A stretch of DNA of 64,000 nt from Bufo bufo (GCF_905171765.1 NC_053389.1:783252772-783316771), one strand, 5' to 3'; shown: positions 34,264-46,227, numbered from the stretch's first letter. Translations and numbers: made by a program. The notes: generated from the letters alone by a model not told the origin.

Positions 34264-34854
34264 TTATAAAGGAACTGTCAAGGAGTTTCAGCTCCCAAAC
34301 TGTCACCATCTTGCTATCCAGGACTGACAATCTATGTCCTGTCCAATACAGCATTTGCTAATGATCTGTACATATATATGGGAGTGAAGTTGCTCCTCTA
34401 ATGAATCAAACTGGCTGGTCTCTCTTGTGGCTTGATTGATATCCAACAGATCGGGGAGGTCATCAGAAGCCACCTCCAGTAGTATCTTGAGCATGTGCAA
34501 ACAATAGATAAACCCAAGGCCAGTAGCCCTCACTTCTCTGCCAGATGCCACTGAAGGTGGTTTGTGATGATGTACATGGCCTGTGAATTGTCACTCAATC
34601 CTGGAGGGTGAGCAGCCAGAGTGACTCTTCTGAGGACAGGTTCCACCCCTATGACTCCTTGCACTTTTTTAAGAATACTTTTTGTAGGTTATAGGATACC
34701 CGACAGAGTATAGAAGGACATCATTGTCAACTTGTTGCAAGGTTGGTGGCAGTTTAAGAACATAAATCCTCTGAACAGGTTCCCTTTTAAAAAATTAACA
34801 AATTCTCAAGAAATCTTACTTATTCTGGTTCCCTTTTGTGTTTTCTAGGTGCCA

Positions 34855-35370
34855 CTTCCCTGGTAAGGCTGACGTGCACGGCACATATAATGTCCTCATT
34901 AAGCGAAGTCGCAGCTTTTAATGCATGACATTGATTCTAAGCACCTAGCCAGGAATTCATCCCACGGACAGCTGGTGCTTCTTGTGGGAGTCCTCTGTTA
35001 TGCTACAGTCATGTTCTACAATTAATTAGAAAAATAAAATAGCTGCCATAACCGAAAACTGGATCATACCTGACTGATCTGGAGCTGCGATATAATTAAA
35101 TCTATTTACCTAGAAACACATTATTTATCGCATAGGTGGCCGACGTATAGAAATGGAGCCTGATCGTCATGCAGAGCAACACATTTATTATCAGGGTGTA
35201 AAATTACTCAATTAGAGGAACATAGGAAAGTCATTATGTTGCCAAGTGCCAGTTACAGATTTCATCATTTAGTACAATCTCCAGCAGCTGCAAATTCAGA
35301 TTATTGGGGTCCATTATCGAGGTCTATCGACGATACATTTAGAAAGTGAACGAGGCAAAATATATACATA
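34855..35370. promoter_or_regulatory. Candidate conserved enhancer-like element
   Basis: Non-repetitive, AT-leaning sequence with a cluster of homeodomain-type words: CAATTAATTAG (35020), TATAATTAAAT (35090), CTCAATTAGAG (35206), and an E-box-like CAGCAGCTG (35283). No open frames of note. This fits a developmental enhancer in an intron or gene desert. Conservation cannot be judged from one sequence. Confidence 0.3.
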
Positions 35371-35448
35371 AAATTATAAAATGAAGTAATAAAAAATAAA
35401 TACAATATAAGACAAATTTGAGTGGAGTAGTAGGATATCAATTTCACC

Positions 35449-36300
35449 TTAGAGGGGTTTTCCGAGATTCTGATATTGATGACCTATGCTCAGTATAGGT
35501 CATAAAGATATCATCAGTGTGGGTCCGACACCTGGAACCCCCAACAATCAGCTGTTTAGGAGGCCGCAGCACTTTAGAGTGCCACAGCCTCCTCACTGCT
35601 TACCAAACACAGTGCCGCCCATTGGATAGCAGCTGTGCTTGGTATGGCAGCTCAGTCATATTAACTTAAAGGGGTTGTCCCACAAAAAATATTCTATAGT
35701 TTTCAAAGCAGCATCTGGATCTGAATACTTTTGTAACTGCATGTAATTAAAAATTTAGCATAGCCACTGAGTTATTCAATAAACTCTTTCTGTAAAGCGC
35801 CTTCTGGTGTTTGTTTTTTTCTTATTTATTTGTCCTGCTCACTGAGATGGCCGCACATGCTCAGTTTCTTCTTACAACTGCCTCCTGAGCGGTGATAGGG
35901 AGAGCTGAGACACGCCCCCTGAGCTGTGATAGGGAGAGCTGAGACACGCCTCCTGAGCTGTGATAGGGAGAGCTGAGACACGCCCCCTGAGCTGCAGCAG
36001 AAAAGACACTCCCCTTGAGCTGTCAGCTCGATATAAATCTAGCAGAGCAATGAATGTGGAGATCTCTGGATCCATGTAAGGTACAGGGCTGGTTTGAGAT
36101 TTTTTGGAAAGAGATCATCATGTACTGTATGAGGTATGATTCTCATTTTTTATATTAGTCATGGGAAAAAACATTTAAATGGGACTGAGCTGTGCCTAGG
36201 CCACGTGATCGATGAACATGACGTTACTGGCCTAGGTAGAGACTGTGGTACTAACCAGAACACTGCAGCCTCTTTAAACAGCTGATCAGCGGGGTTTCTG
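35449..36300. mobile_element. Bipartite miniature element split by another
   Basis: The left part (AGAGGGGTTTTCCGAGATTC, CCAACAATCAGCTGTT) and the right part (GGGACTGAGCTGTGCCTAGG) belong to one repeat family also seen at 53637-53977. The TTAA element at 35666-36178 sits between them. Outer boundaries are approximate. Confidence 0.5.
35666..36178. mobile_element. TTAA-flanked miniature element (nested)
   Basis: TTAAAGGGGTTGTCCCAC at the left and CATGGGAAAAAACATTTAA at the right are inverted and TTAA-flanked. Three to four copies of a ~34-bp motif (GATAGGGAGAGCTGAGACAC) lie inside. Confidence 0.65.
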
Positions 36301-36302
36301 GG

Positions 36303-36640
36303 CAGTGGCGTACCTACCATATAGGCAGACCACGCCCGTGAGAAATGGAGGCCCACAGTGGAGGAGAGGCCCCGCCCCCTAATTGCTCCCGTCTATCTTC
36401 CTAAAGCTAAAGGACCTTTGATGATGTCATCACAGGTCCTGTAAGGGAACTGCACAGTGTAAAGTGTAGTTCTCAGGTTAGAACAGTGCATCTTTCAGGA
36501 CCTGTGATGACATCATCTTCAACATCACAGGTCCTGCAGGATCTGGCAAAGGAACTGCACCAAAAATGGTGTAGTTCCCAGGTTTGAAAGGTACATCTGC
36601 CAGGACCTGTGATGACATAATCACAGGTCCTTCAACCCCT
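36303..36640. mobile_element. hAT-like left end and repeat body, right end not found
   Basis: CAGTGGCGTACCTACCATA has a hAT-type start. It is followed by direct and inverted copies of GGACCTGTGATGACATCAT. No matching right end or duplication was found, so it is probably truncated. Confidence 0.35.
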
Positions 36641-37977
36641 AACAGCAAGTATTAGAAGTTCACAGTCAGCTCTGTATTGATCCATACAGACTGGAATGGA
36701 GTGGTAAGAGGAGGTCCTCCACTTTTCTCTTCATTTGCCCCCTACCCATGCCCTGTTTTTACTCATTGCTCACTCATATATAATACTTCAGACAGTTATA
36801 GTAACCACTAACTCATGTACCTGACACACAGTTACCATATTGTATAACTGACCACATATACCTGTACACACTTCATCTATTATACCTATTATAGCTCTGT
36901 ATGTATATTATATTATTATATATATATTATATACACACACACTGCATATGTGAGGTAGGAGGTATAATAGATGCAGTGTGTACAGGTATATTGTATATAT
37001 AGTAGTGTACAGATACGTTTATATTTGGGAATATATTTACCATAAAGTAACACTTAAGTATTTTCATTTTCTTAATTCCTGGAGAATCCCTTTAATGTCC
37101 ACCGGTTTTTTTGTTCTCAGAGAACAAAAGGGCCAATTACCACATGATAAATTCTGGTAAGCGAGCATTTCTTACACTTGCCACGTACAGACAGGTTTAG
37201 CAAATAAATTATTATCATTAGGTATCCAAAGATATTAGCTGATTGAAGAAACCATTCAGCTGAGAGAGACTTTTCATGTTTTTTATGCCAAGATACCTAA
37301 TTAATACCAATTTTGTTACCAACAAGAAAGCCTCAGATACATACGTATCCCTCAGTCTTCTTCCACCTTTCTTCCTTGCCTTAAATGAATCTTTTATGTT
37401 GCAGTAACATTTCCACAGTTTGAGACATGCTGCCAAGATAACAGAACGCTCTGATCATTTGTGTCTGAATTTGAAGGCATTTGTACCTTCATATTTATTA
37501 CTCTATTATAACAACCCTGGTTCTCATTTCTAAAATCCAATGCACAGCAACCACATTACGGCCATAATTTTTTTCTCGTGCAGTTTATGAAACAATAGAA
37601 GAGCCCTGAGTGGGACATTGTGGGCAACACAAAAGCCCAGGTTAAAGGCCAGGTCTGGAAGTCTAAAAGACCAAGTTTTTGGCATGGATCCCTCAGTTAA
37701 ATTAGGTCTGCAACAGTATTGTAACCAAATCTGCACCTCTAATTGTACAAATAACGATTTACTATCCCTTTGAATGTACCAGCCTTGGGGTTCGTGATAT
37801 CTATACTGTATATAACATTATGTTTCTCTCCTTGAAATGTACTGGACCTCTATGTACTTAGGCCTCACTTCAATTGACTTTTGGACCACAACATTTACCT
37901 ATGGTTACAGTGGAATCTCTTTCATAGGGAAGTTACTGATGTTCTACAGCTGGTCCTGGGATTACTCAAAGAACTTA
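36641..37977. other. AT-rich noncoding DNA with a candidate enhancer-like stretch
   Basis: A TA/CA simple-sequence stretch lies at 36900-37010. Positions 37150-37480 are non-repetitive, with words such as CTAATTAATACC and TTATTATCATTAGG. No coding signal. Confidence 0.35.
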
Positions 37978-38822
37978 CCATATTTTTTGCCCTATAAGAG
38001 GCACTTTTTTTCCTCCAAAAGTGGGGAAAAAATATCAGTGCGTCTTATGGGGCGAATACTAATGAGCACTTCCATTATGGAAGCGGTTATTACTACAGGA
38101 GGGCAGGGAATGGTGAATGCAGCGCTCCCCAGACTCTGTACTCCTGGTCTGCACACAACGTGAGGACGTCGGCGCTCTGTGATCTCATGCTATGCAGCGT
38201 CAGGTCACAGCACAGTGCGTGGCAGAAAGAACAACTAGAGAGCTGAATGACAAGAATGGTGGCGACATCTGGAGCAGGAGTGGTAAGTTGTTTTATTATT
38301 TTTTTCTCTGATTTAAGCATGGGGGTCTGAATGGGGGTCATTCACATTGGGCTCTGATCTGAGGTCTGATTGGGGGAATTATTAATATAGAGGTCTGATT
38401 GGGGGACTTATTAACATGGGGGGCCTGTTCCGAGGTCTGATTAACATTGGGGCTCTGATTGTGGCTCTGAGCTGAGGATTGATTAACATTGGGGATCTGA
38501 TCTTAGATCTGATTGGGGTCTTTTTAATATTTGGGGTCTGAGCTGAGGTCTGATTGGGGCTCTGAGTTGAGGTCTGGTTAACATTGGAGGTCTGATTGAG
38601 GCCCTGAGCTAAGATCTGGTTTACATTGGGGGTCTGATTGGGGCTCTGAGTTGAGGTCTGATTAACATTGGGGATGTGATTATGGCTCTGAGCTGAGGTC
38701 TGGTTAACACTGGAGGTCTGCTTGGTCTGAGATGAGGTTTGATGAAAAATACTTTTTCTTTTATTTTCTTCTTCTACAATGTAGGTGTGTCTAATGGGCA
38801 GATGCATCTTATATGGTATTTG
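37978..38822. mobile_element. CCATATTTTTTGCCC-type miniature element with minisatellite
   Basis: The left end CCATATTTTTTGCCCTATAA, with GCGTCTTATGGGGCGAA nearby, and the right CATCTTATATGGTATTT resemble inverted ends of a known vertebrate miniature-element type. Between about 38325 and 38740 a unit of GAGGTCTGATTAACATTGGG with GGGCTCTGAGCT repeats. The minus-strand frame here (NQTSAQSPNQ-type) is repeat-derived. Confidence 0.5.
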
Positions 38823-39111
38823 GTCAGTTAGGCACTTTACCTAAGATTTGAAGGTGGGGTTCATGAAAGGTCAGGCATGCAGGTAGTGCCAAGTTGACCA
38901 CAAGCCATCCCTTTCTACCCTGTGCAGGCCCAATTGTGAATCTCAGCCGTCAGACCTAAGTGTCTCATATAAAGTCATGTCACAATTTGACTCTAGAGCG
39001 AATTTTATTATTCCCATTTGTAGAGCTATTTTGCGTACTTTTTCCCAAGACTCCCCACAACAGTCTGGCTGTCTCCACATGGAGAAACCTTATTCCCAAG
39101 ATCTTCCACAA
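38823..39111. other. No gene seen
   Basis: Noncoding. The last part (from about 38995) shares diffuse similarity with the hammerhead repeat family body. Confidence 0.35.
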
Positions 39112-39170
39112 AGGCCTATCTTGCTCTGCACTAACAAAGGACAAAACCCACAGAGACAACTATCTGTGAA
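39112..39170 (+). ncRNA. Hammerhead relic
   Basis: CTTGCTCTGCACTAACAAAG followed by GGACAAAACCC, GAGACA and TATCTGTG aligns in order with the array units at 10667 and 11751. Core residues are lost (CTAACAA for CTGATGA, GAGA for GAAA), so it is inactive. It shows that the repeat family is dispersed. Confidence 0.4.
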
Positions 39171-39211
39171 TGAGTATATTTTCCTAATATAATTTTGGTT
39201 TGGTTTATATC

Positions 39212-39466
39212 CTTAAGCTGACCATACATTTGAGACAATGTTTTGCTGATCAGTTGCCTGTGGGATCGTTTGAACCATCCCCCCAGCAATATGAGACTGA
39301 AATGGCTGACCAGGTAGTAATCATGACATAAACATGCAGTTTTGGCCAACAATGGCTGAAGTTTTTCTAGCATGGTCAATTACATTTTCAGCCATCACGC
39401 TAGCTTTTCAAACAACAGTTATCCAAAATCAGCCAACTGTTATCTCATGTGTATGGCCAGCATTAG
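39212..39466. mobile_element. CCATACA-type miniature element
   Basis: GCTGACCATACATTTGA and TCATGTGTATGGCCAGC are inverted ends, about 250 bp apart, noncoding inside. Related to 40456-40700 and 46228-46527. The target duplication is unclear. Confidence 0.5.
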
Positions 39467-40020
39467 TTATGTCGCAAGGACTTTTTATAGGATGGACACA
39501 GAGATAACTTCTTCACCTGTGGGGGGCTGTCCCCACAGCTGAAGAAGCCTCTATCTTCCTTATGATTGACAGGGCTAGACATCCTGCAAAGTTCCTTTGC
39601 ATACTTTTTTTTTTTTTCCCAGAGAGCATTGCCAGACCAATAAGATTCCCTAAGCCAAGTTGGTGGAGGAACTTCACCAATACCCCCCAGGGCCATGTGA
39701 GTATATGATGTCACCAGCCTGGCTGGAGTACCCACGGTTCCCTCATTTCACTTGTGTTTAAAAGTCTAAAATTCAGAAGGAATAAAATAAAAATGCAATA
39801 TTACCATCTACGGCTTCTCTGTGTGTTCTACTCCTTAAAGAAGCTAGGTAATAAAATGTGTTAATTAAGCTGCAATCTATAAAGATTGTTCCAGCTAATT
39901 ACAGAAAAGTACCAATATTCCAAGCATTTAAAAGTAGAAATAAACTATGAAAAGCAAGAGGATCATTTGTTTCCATGACAGATTCTAGTGTTCAAGACCA
40001 TATTTAATTGTACTTGGATT

Positions 40021-40022
<2 letters not shown>

Positions 40023-40060
<38 letters not shown>
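40023..40060. repeat. (TA)n microsatellite
   Basis: About 18 TA units without interruption. Confidence 0.95.
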
Positions 40061-40063
<3 letters not shown>

Positions 40064-40455
40064 GGAGTAAGGAAGCAACACAGAAGAGAAGTCTATTGTC
40101 TCAGCACTGTGGACTCTTTGAAACTGTATGGAGCATTGGTCTCCAATGTGTGGCCCTAAAATTGTTGCCAACATACAACCTCTAAGTTTTTCCAGGCGTG
40201 GTGGGAGTTGTAGTTTTACAACAGCTGGAGAGCCAAAGACAGGAAATCTAGAACATCATGTAGGAAAATAGTTCCGATACCTGAGGAGCATTGACTGAAT
40301 TGAAGGCAAGACAGGAGAAGAACATGTCATCATGAGGCCCCATAGAACAAAATGGAACAAGCGCCAAACTCCTCCTATAAGTATCACCAAGTGAGTACAA
40401 GACTTCTCTAACCATTACCTTACTTGGTCTCTCAACATTTAAAATCCTTCTCCAA

Positions 40456-40700
40456 AAGACTTAAGGTGGCCATATACTAGCTGGCAACAACTATTCCTCC
40501 CAACACCCCCTACCACATGCACACTCCCTAGTTTCAAAAGGGGAGAGGGTGATAAGCTCCTGCCAGACAGACACCTGTGGCGGTAGCAGCTTATAAACTG
40601 TGAGAACTTACATTGAGCATGTCCAATCCTTCTTTCCTCCAACAGTGGAGGGTCATCAAACTCCCAGACAAGGGCTGACTTTGCTGTTGACCATCTTAAA
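40456..40700. mobile_element. CCATACA-type miniature element, diverged
   Basis: TTAAGGTGGCCATATACTAG at the left and GACCATCTTAA at the right are diverged inverted ends. The internal GCTCCTGCCAGACAGACACC and GCAGCTTATAAAC match the element at 46228. Confidence 0.4.
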
Positions 40701-40831
40701 TTTCTCAGTCAAGCTTTAATCCCTCAGCTACATCGAGCACCTACTTGCCTCCCACATCTGAGACTGCTAGTACAGAGGTGGTGGACCCTCTCAGTTGCTG
40801 GGCCCCATAAGGAAATTTTATGATTGCTACC

Positions 40832-41100
40832 ACAGATGAGCAAATTGATTCTAATGAATCAAATTTGTGACGAATTTCCAGAAGTCTGAAACTTTTATGA
40901 TTTGTTTAGAACAAATTACTCAAATTGACGGCCACCATTTCACAGATGAAGAATAAGGATCACATGACCTCGGGCTGTGCCCTAGCGGGGAGGCTTGCCC
41001 ATAATGCCTTGCAGTCAGCTTCAGCCAATCAGGAGGGACTATAATGACACATGACAAAGGCACTTCATAAGATCCCAACCAGTAAATATATGTGTTCATG
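40832..41100. mobile_element. hAT left-end fragment (TAGAGATGAGC family)
   Basis: ACCACAGATGAGCAAATTGA and the following CAGCCAATCAGGAGG region resemble the left end of the hAT element at 23050. The right end is absent. Confidence 0.4.
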
Positions 41101-42856
41101 GGTTATACATTGTCACATTACAGTATATGACCGACTCCAAGTAAAATGAAGAGAACCCAACAGGACCTAACCATGGTTTACCAGTTTTCGAATGTGTCAG
41201 CACCCGGACCCCATGACAACTTCTTATATACCTCTCTGTCACACATGTTGATTTACATAGTTTTGTGCCCTAGGAGATGAAGGGTAAATATAGGATAGGT
41301 CATCAATATGAGTTTGGTGTAGGTCCGAGACCTAGCACCGATACCGATCAGCTGTTAGCTACAACTGCAGTTCCAGAAAGCTGTGCACGGGTCCCAAACA
41401 CAACAACTCCATACATTGTGTAGTGGATGTTCTCAGGTATTGCAGATGATACTTCTATTCAAGTGGGTGGTAGCTGAGCTGCGGTGCCAAGAATGATTTG
41501 CTGGGCTGCTGGGTGTCATACCCCCACCAATCTCATGTGGATGACCTATCCTATGGAGAGCTGATCAGTATGTTAGCCCCAGAAAATCCTTTTCTTTTCT
41601 TACATATTTTAGGTTTTCTGAAACTGGGTCATAAAAGTCACATAAGTGGGGGTCCAGCAACTAATGGACAATCCATTATATGAACTTGACCTGACCTACA
41701 GTTGTTCCTTAAGAAGACTTCCGGCTGTAATAAGCAATGAAGACTGGTAGTTTAAACATAGCTTCAGTCATGTAAATGCAATCAACACCTTACCTCCATG
41801 ACTGAAGCACGAGTCACCAGTATTTAAGGACAGAGAATTCTCGTACAAATTATGTTTAACTGAGAAAGAGAGTCGGATGCCTAGTGAAACACCTTCAAGA
41901 AAAAACTTACTGGTGTGCAGACCTCAATGTTCAGGTGGCCTCCATCTTCCACCTTTCCAGTGAAACTACAGACCAAACTTCAGCGGACCTTTATGATCCC
42001 CATCAAGTACTTCACACTTCATAGTATGGTCACAAAGAGTATAACCCACCTATAGTGGTCTATAAACTTCCTGGCTTGACTTGTTAGCAATCAATTAATT
42101 AAGCAATTGGCACATGGAAACCTCCTTTAAATATATGAGCAATGGTGTAAGATTATGGCATTATAGTGGTATATATAACTGAATACAAAGTTAATAAACA
42201 GCATTAAGTCGTGAACACAGCGCTATCTACAATGCCACAGTTATACCGATCTAGCAGACATGAGTTTGTCAGAAGTAGCAGAGTTGAATTTACAGTTCCT
42301 CACAACACTTTATTATGTAAATTAGCTGATCTTTCCATAGGACATCTATAAACTATTGCCCACTACTAGATCCTAACACAAAGAGTTAACACAGTGCACA
42401 CAAGAACCAGCTAGATAACAATCTAAGCTCTGCTATACAAGTCCACTTATAGGTAGTGCAGCACACAGCTCAGGATAGCATGCAGATATTGACACGTATA
42501 GTGTGTAAAAACCCACAAACAAGCATACATTTTCCCCACACAATCCCCGGGTCCCCACCGGTGTGCTGATAACACACGGCATCATTAGTATCAGGAGCCG
42601 ATATGTGCATTATTAACCCCTCTTTGGGCATATTCCTACATATACCTACATATACAGTAGCTACATAAACATGTACTACATATACCTACATAAAAATGTA
42701 CCTACATATATCTACATGTACATGTGAGCAGGAAGCTGAGCACGTGTCTATGTAACCACCTTATATACGTGAGGCTGGCAGTGGTGAAAACTAGTTTCCT
42801 GCAGCGCACACAAGGCCTTCTGTCTACACTGCCCTGTACAGTGCACCGCTGACCAC
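41101..42856. other. No gene seen
   Basis: Noncoding sequence. Positions 41280-41570 share words with the bipartite miniature-element family at 53637 (GGATAGGTCATCAATATG, GATCAGCTGTT). A TACATATACC-type simple stretch lies at 42640-42720. Confidence 0.4.
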
Positions 42857-42893
42857 ATGGTATCTCCTATCTATCTATTATATCTATCTATTA

Positions 42894-42930
<37 letters not shown>

Positions 42931-42961
42931 CTTATATCTATCTATTATCTATCTATCTATT

Positions 42962-43016
<55 letters not shown>

Positions 43017-43066
43017 CTTATATCTATCTATCCATCTTAAATCTATCTGTCTATCTCATATCTAAA

Positions 43067-43098
<32 letters not shown>

Positions 43099-43205
43099 CT
43101 TATATCTATCTATTATCTATCTATCTATTATCTATCTATTATCTATTATCTATCTGTCTATTATCTATCTATCTATCTCATATCTATCTATCTATCTATC
43201 TATCC
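42857..43205. repeat. (ATCT)n microsatellite
   Basis: Imperfect tetranucleotide array with TTAT and CTTAT interruptions. Its repeating Tyr-Leu-Ser-Ile frames are artefacts. Confidence 0.97.
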
Positions 43206-43445
43206 CCTATCTCTCGTTGTATCTATGTGTGTCACATCCATCTCCCCGTACCCCCGTGCACCCACACACACACACTCGCGCACATGTGCTGACACGGGGA
43301 CATATGTACACTGTAAATACAGACACACACCTCCCTGTCCAGGCTCTTTTGTCAATGTCAGAAGCAGCCTCTCTCTCCCCCTCCTCCTCTTCCTAAAGGC
43401 CAGCATCAGCAGCACAGAGCTCCCAGAGCAGCGCTCTGGACTTAC

Positions 43446-43502
43446 CTGAGCCATCCTGGCCTGTAACATCAGCAGCAGGAAGATCATGCTGAAGAGGTGC
43501 AT
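43446..43502 (-). CDS. Candidate first coding exon with signal peptide
   Basis: On the minus strand an ATG at 43502-43500 opens a 19-codon frame of strongly hydrophobic character (LFSMIFLLLMLQA core), which looks like a secretory signal sequence. It ends in CAG followed directly by GTAAGT (donor GT at 43445-43444), phase 0. The setting fits a first exon: locally GC-rich with several CpGs, and no similar repeat elsewhere in the window. The frame is open upstream to 43589, so an earlier start is possible. The rest of the gene would lie below 43444, but no second exon was recognised. I do not recognise the gene. Chance is not excluded for so short a segment. Confidence 0.4.
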
Positions 43503-43599
43503 GCCTAGGGGTACAAGGGGGCTCCTCACACCTCTACACAGACCCCCAGGGCTGAGCCTGCCCACCACCACTACTGACACCCTCCACATCCGCCTCTTC

Positions 43600-44215
43600 C
43601 CGGCACCCTCCCTCTCTCCTTCCTCCTGTCTCTGTTTTCTGTCCCTTCCTCTTTTCCTCTCTCCCTCTCTCCCTCTCTCCCTCCCTCCCCTTTATTCTCT
43701 CTCTCCACCCTTGATTCCTCAGTCTTCTTCTCTCTCCCTGGATCCCTTTCTTCTCCTCTATCTCTCTATTCCTCCTGTATATTCCCCGAGTCCTCTGAGC
43801 CACCCACCCCGTGTGGTCCTGTATCTCCTGGTTATCCCCTGTCCACCCCGTTATATCCACTCCATCCTTGCCCTATCTCTCTCCTTTCCTTCCGCCTTCT
43901 CTTCTCATTTCCTCTCCTTCCCGAGATATTATCCCCTTGCTCTAATCCCTAGACATTGCCCTCTCACTTTGTCTCCTGGAGCTCCGGCTTGTCATGTAGC
44001 GCTGCCCCTTCCCACTATTTTAGTCTTCTTTCTCTGCCTCCCCCTCCCTGCACTCATGTCCCTCCTTTTCTGTCTCTCTGCTCTCTTCTCCCCCCTTCTT
44101 TTAATCTTCTCTTTCACTTCTGCCTCCTCTAATCTCCATCCCCAGACCCGTCTGCCATGCCCGGTACCCCTCGCCATCATCATGTCACAGACCCTCACAT
44201 TTAACCCTTCCCTCC
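43600..44215. repeat. Long pyrimidine-rich tract
   Basis: The plus strand is dominated by CT runs (TCTCTCCCTCTCTCCCTCTC type) for about 600 bp, immediately upstream of the candidate exon in its own orientation. Long open frames here reflect the composition. It could be promoter-proximal or simple sequence. Confidence 0.6.
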
Positions 44216-44262
44216 TCTGTCACTGACATCCTTCTAGAGCTGCAATGTAATTAAGTGTATGG

Positions 44263-44273
44263 ATATCTATCTC

Positions 44274-44343
<70 letters not shown>

Positions 44344-44351
44344 CATATCTA

Positions 44352-44408
<57 letters not shown>

Positions 44409-44416
44409 CATATCTA

Positions 44417-44456
<40 letters not shown>

Positions 44457-44558
44457 CCGCTCCTATCTATCTATCTCCTATCTATCTATTATGTATCTAT
44501 CATCTATCTATCTATCCCGCTCCTATCTATTATCTATCTATCCCGCTCCTATCTATCT

Positions 44559-44632
<74 letters not shown>

Positions 44633-44672
44633 ATCTATCTATCCCGCTCCTATCTATCTATCCATCTATCTC

Positions 44673-44725
<53 letters not shown>

Positions 44726-44731
44726 CCGCTC

Positions 44732-44777
<46 letters not shown>

Positions 44778-44805
44778 CAGATCTATCATCCATCTATCTT
44801 TCTTA
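44263..44805. repeat. (ATCT)n microsatellite with CCCGCTCCT interruptions
   Basis: A second long tetranucleotide array. Four or five interruptions (ATCCCGCTCCTATCT) recur at irregular intervals, which suggests internal duplication. Confidence 0.97.
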
Positions 44806-44844
44806 CCTATCTGTTTGTTCATCTACCTAATAGCTCTCTATATA

Positions 44845-46065
44845 CACTCACCTAAAGAATTATTAGGAACACCATACTAAAAGGGTGTTGGACCCCCTTT
44901 TGCCTTCAGAACTGCCTTAATTCTACGTGGCATTGATTCAACAAGGTGCTGATAGCATTCTTTAGAAATGTTGGCCCATATTGATAGGATAGCATCTTGC
45001 AGTTGATGGAGATTTGAGGGATGCACATCCAGGACACGAAGCTCCCGTTCCACCACATCCCAAAGACGCTCTATTGGGTTGAGATCTGGTGACTGTGGGG
45101 GCCATTTTAGTACAGTGAACTCATTGTCATGTTCAAGAAACCAATTTGAAATGATTCGAGCTTTGTGACATGGTGCATTATCCTGCTGGAAGTAGCCATC
45201 AGAGGATGGGTACATGGTGGTCATGAAGGGATGGACATGGTCAGAAACAATGCTCAGGTAGCCCGTGGCATTTAAACGATGCCCAATTGGCACTAAGGGG
45301 CCTAAAGTGTGCCCAGAAAACATCCCCCACACCATTACACCACCACCACCAGCCTGCACAGTGGTAACAAGGCATGATGTATACATGTTCTCATTCTGTT
45401 TACGCCAAATTCGGACTCTACCATTTGAATGTCTCAACAGAAATCGAGACTCATCAGACCAGGCAACATTTTATGAGTCTTCAACAGTCCAATTTTGGTG
45501 AGCTCGTGCAAATTGTAGCCTCATTTTCCTATTTGTAGTGGAGATGAGTGGTACCCGGTGGGGTCTTCTGCTGTTGTAGCCCATCCGCCTCAAGGTTGTG
45601 CGTGTTGTGGCTTCACAAATGCTTTGCTGCATACCTCGGTTGTAACGAGTGGCTATTTCAGTCAACGTTGCTCTTCTATCAGCTTGAATCAGACGGCCCA
45701 TTCTCCTCTGACCTCTAGCATCCTCAAGGCATTTTTGCCCACAGGACTGCCGCATACTGGATGTTTTTCCCTTTTCACACCATTCTTTGTAAACCCTAGA
45801 AATGGTTGTGCGTGAAAATCCCAGTAACTGAGCAGATTGTGAAATACTCAGACAAGCCCGTCTGGCACCAACAACCATGCCACGCTCAAAATTGCTTAAA
45901 TCACCTTTCTTTCCCATTCTGACATTCAGTTTGGAGTTCAGGAGATTGTCTTGACCAGGACCACACCCCTAAATGCATTGAAGCAACTGCCATGTGATTG
46001 GTTGACTAGATAATTGCATTAATGAGAAATAGAACAGGTGTTCCTAATAATTCTTTAGGTGAGTG
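44845..46065 (-). mobile_element. Tc1-like element (DD36E type) inserted in the microsatellite
   Basis: 1221 bp with ends CACTCACCTAAAGAATTATT and AATAATTCTTTAGGTGAGTG and TA duplications (44843-44844, 46066-46067). The ATCT array resumes on the right (46068-46165). The short inverted ends, about 30 bp, contrast with the long double-repeat ends of the DD37E copies. Confidence 0.93.
44877..45917 (-). pseudogene. Tc1-like transposase, DD36E, one nonsense codon
   Basis: One reading frame spans the element from ATG 45917 to the stop near 44877 and is broken only by TAA at 45473-45471; there is no frameshift. The N-terminal part (148 residues) has helix-turn-helix segments (LSNFERGMVVGAR, SAQLLGFSRTTISRVYKEW). 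The catalytic part follows the nonsense codon: SDESRF carries the first Asp, QQDNAPCH the second, and NPIERLW the Glu. Thirty-six residues separate the second and third acids. A DD36E Tc1-like family has been reported in animals; that placement is from memory. Truncation removes the whole catalytic core, so this copy should be inactive unless read through. Confidence 0.88.
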
Positions 46066-46067
46066 TA

Positions 46068-46103
46068 TATCTATCTAACTTTATATCTATCTGCCTTCTA
46101 TCT

Positions 46104-46145
<42 letters not shown>

Positions 46146-46165
46146 ATCTATCTAATTATTCTTAG
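46068..46165. repeat. (ATCT)n microsatellite, right remainder
   Basis: Continuation of the tetranucleotide array after the transposon. Confidence 0.9.
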
Positions 46166-46227
46166 ATCTATTAGTAAACCTTTTTAAACATACAAACTTG
46201 GCATGGGTTAGAAAGTCCTTTTTATCG

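Noticed and set aside
38382..38807. 141-residue frame with NQTSAQSPNQ repeats
   Set aside because: Translation of the minisatellite inside a miniature element.
43486..44226. 246-residue plus-strand frame rich in Ser, Pro and Leu
   Set aside because: It follows the CT-rich composition of the tract and has no domains. The opposite strand is equally open.
42857..44880. Long open frames of Tyr-Leu-Ser-Ile repeats (up to 198 residues)
   Set aside because: They are translations of the ATCT microsatellite, which has no stops in several frames. No codon or domain evidence.
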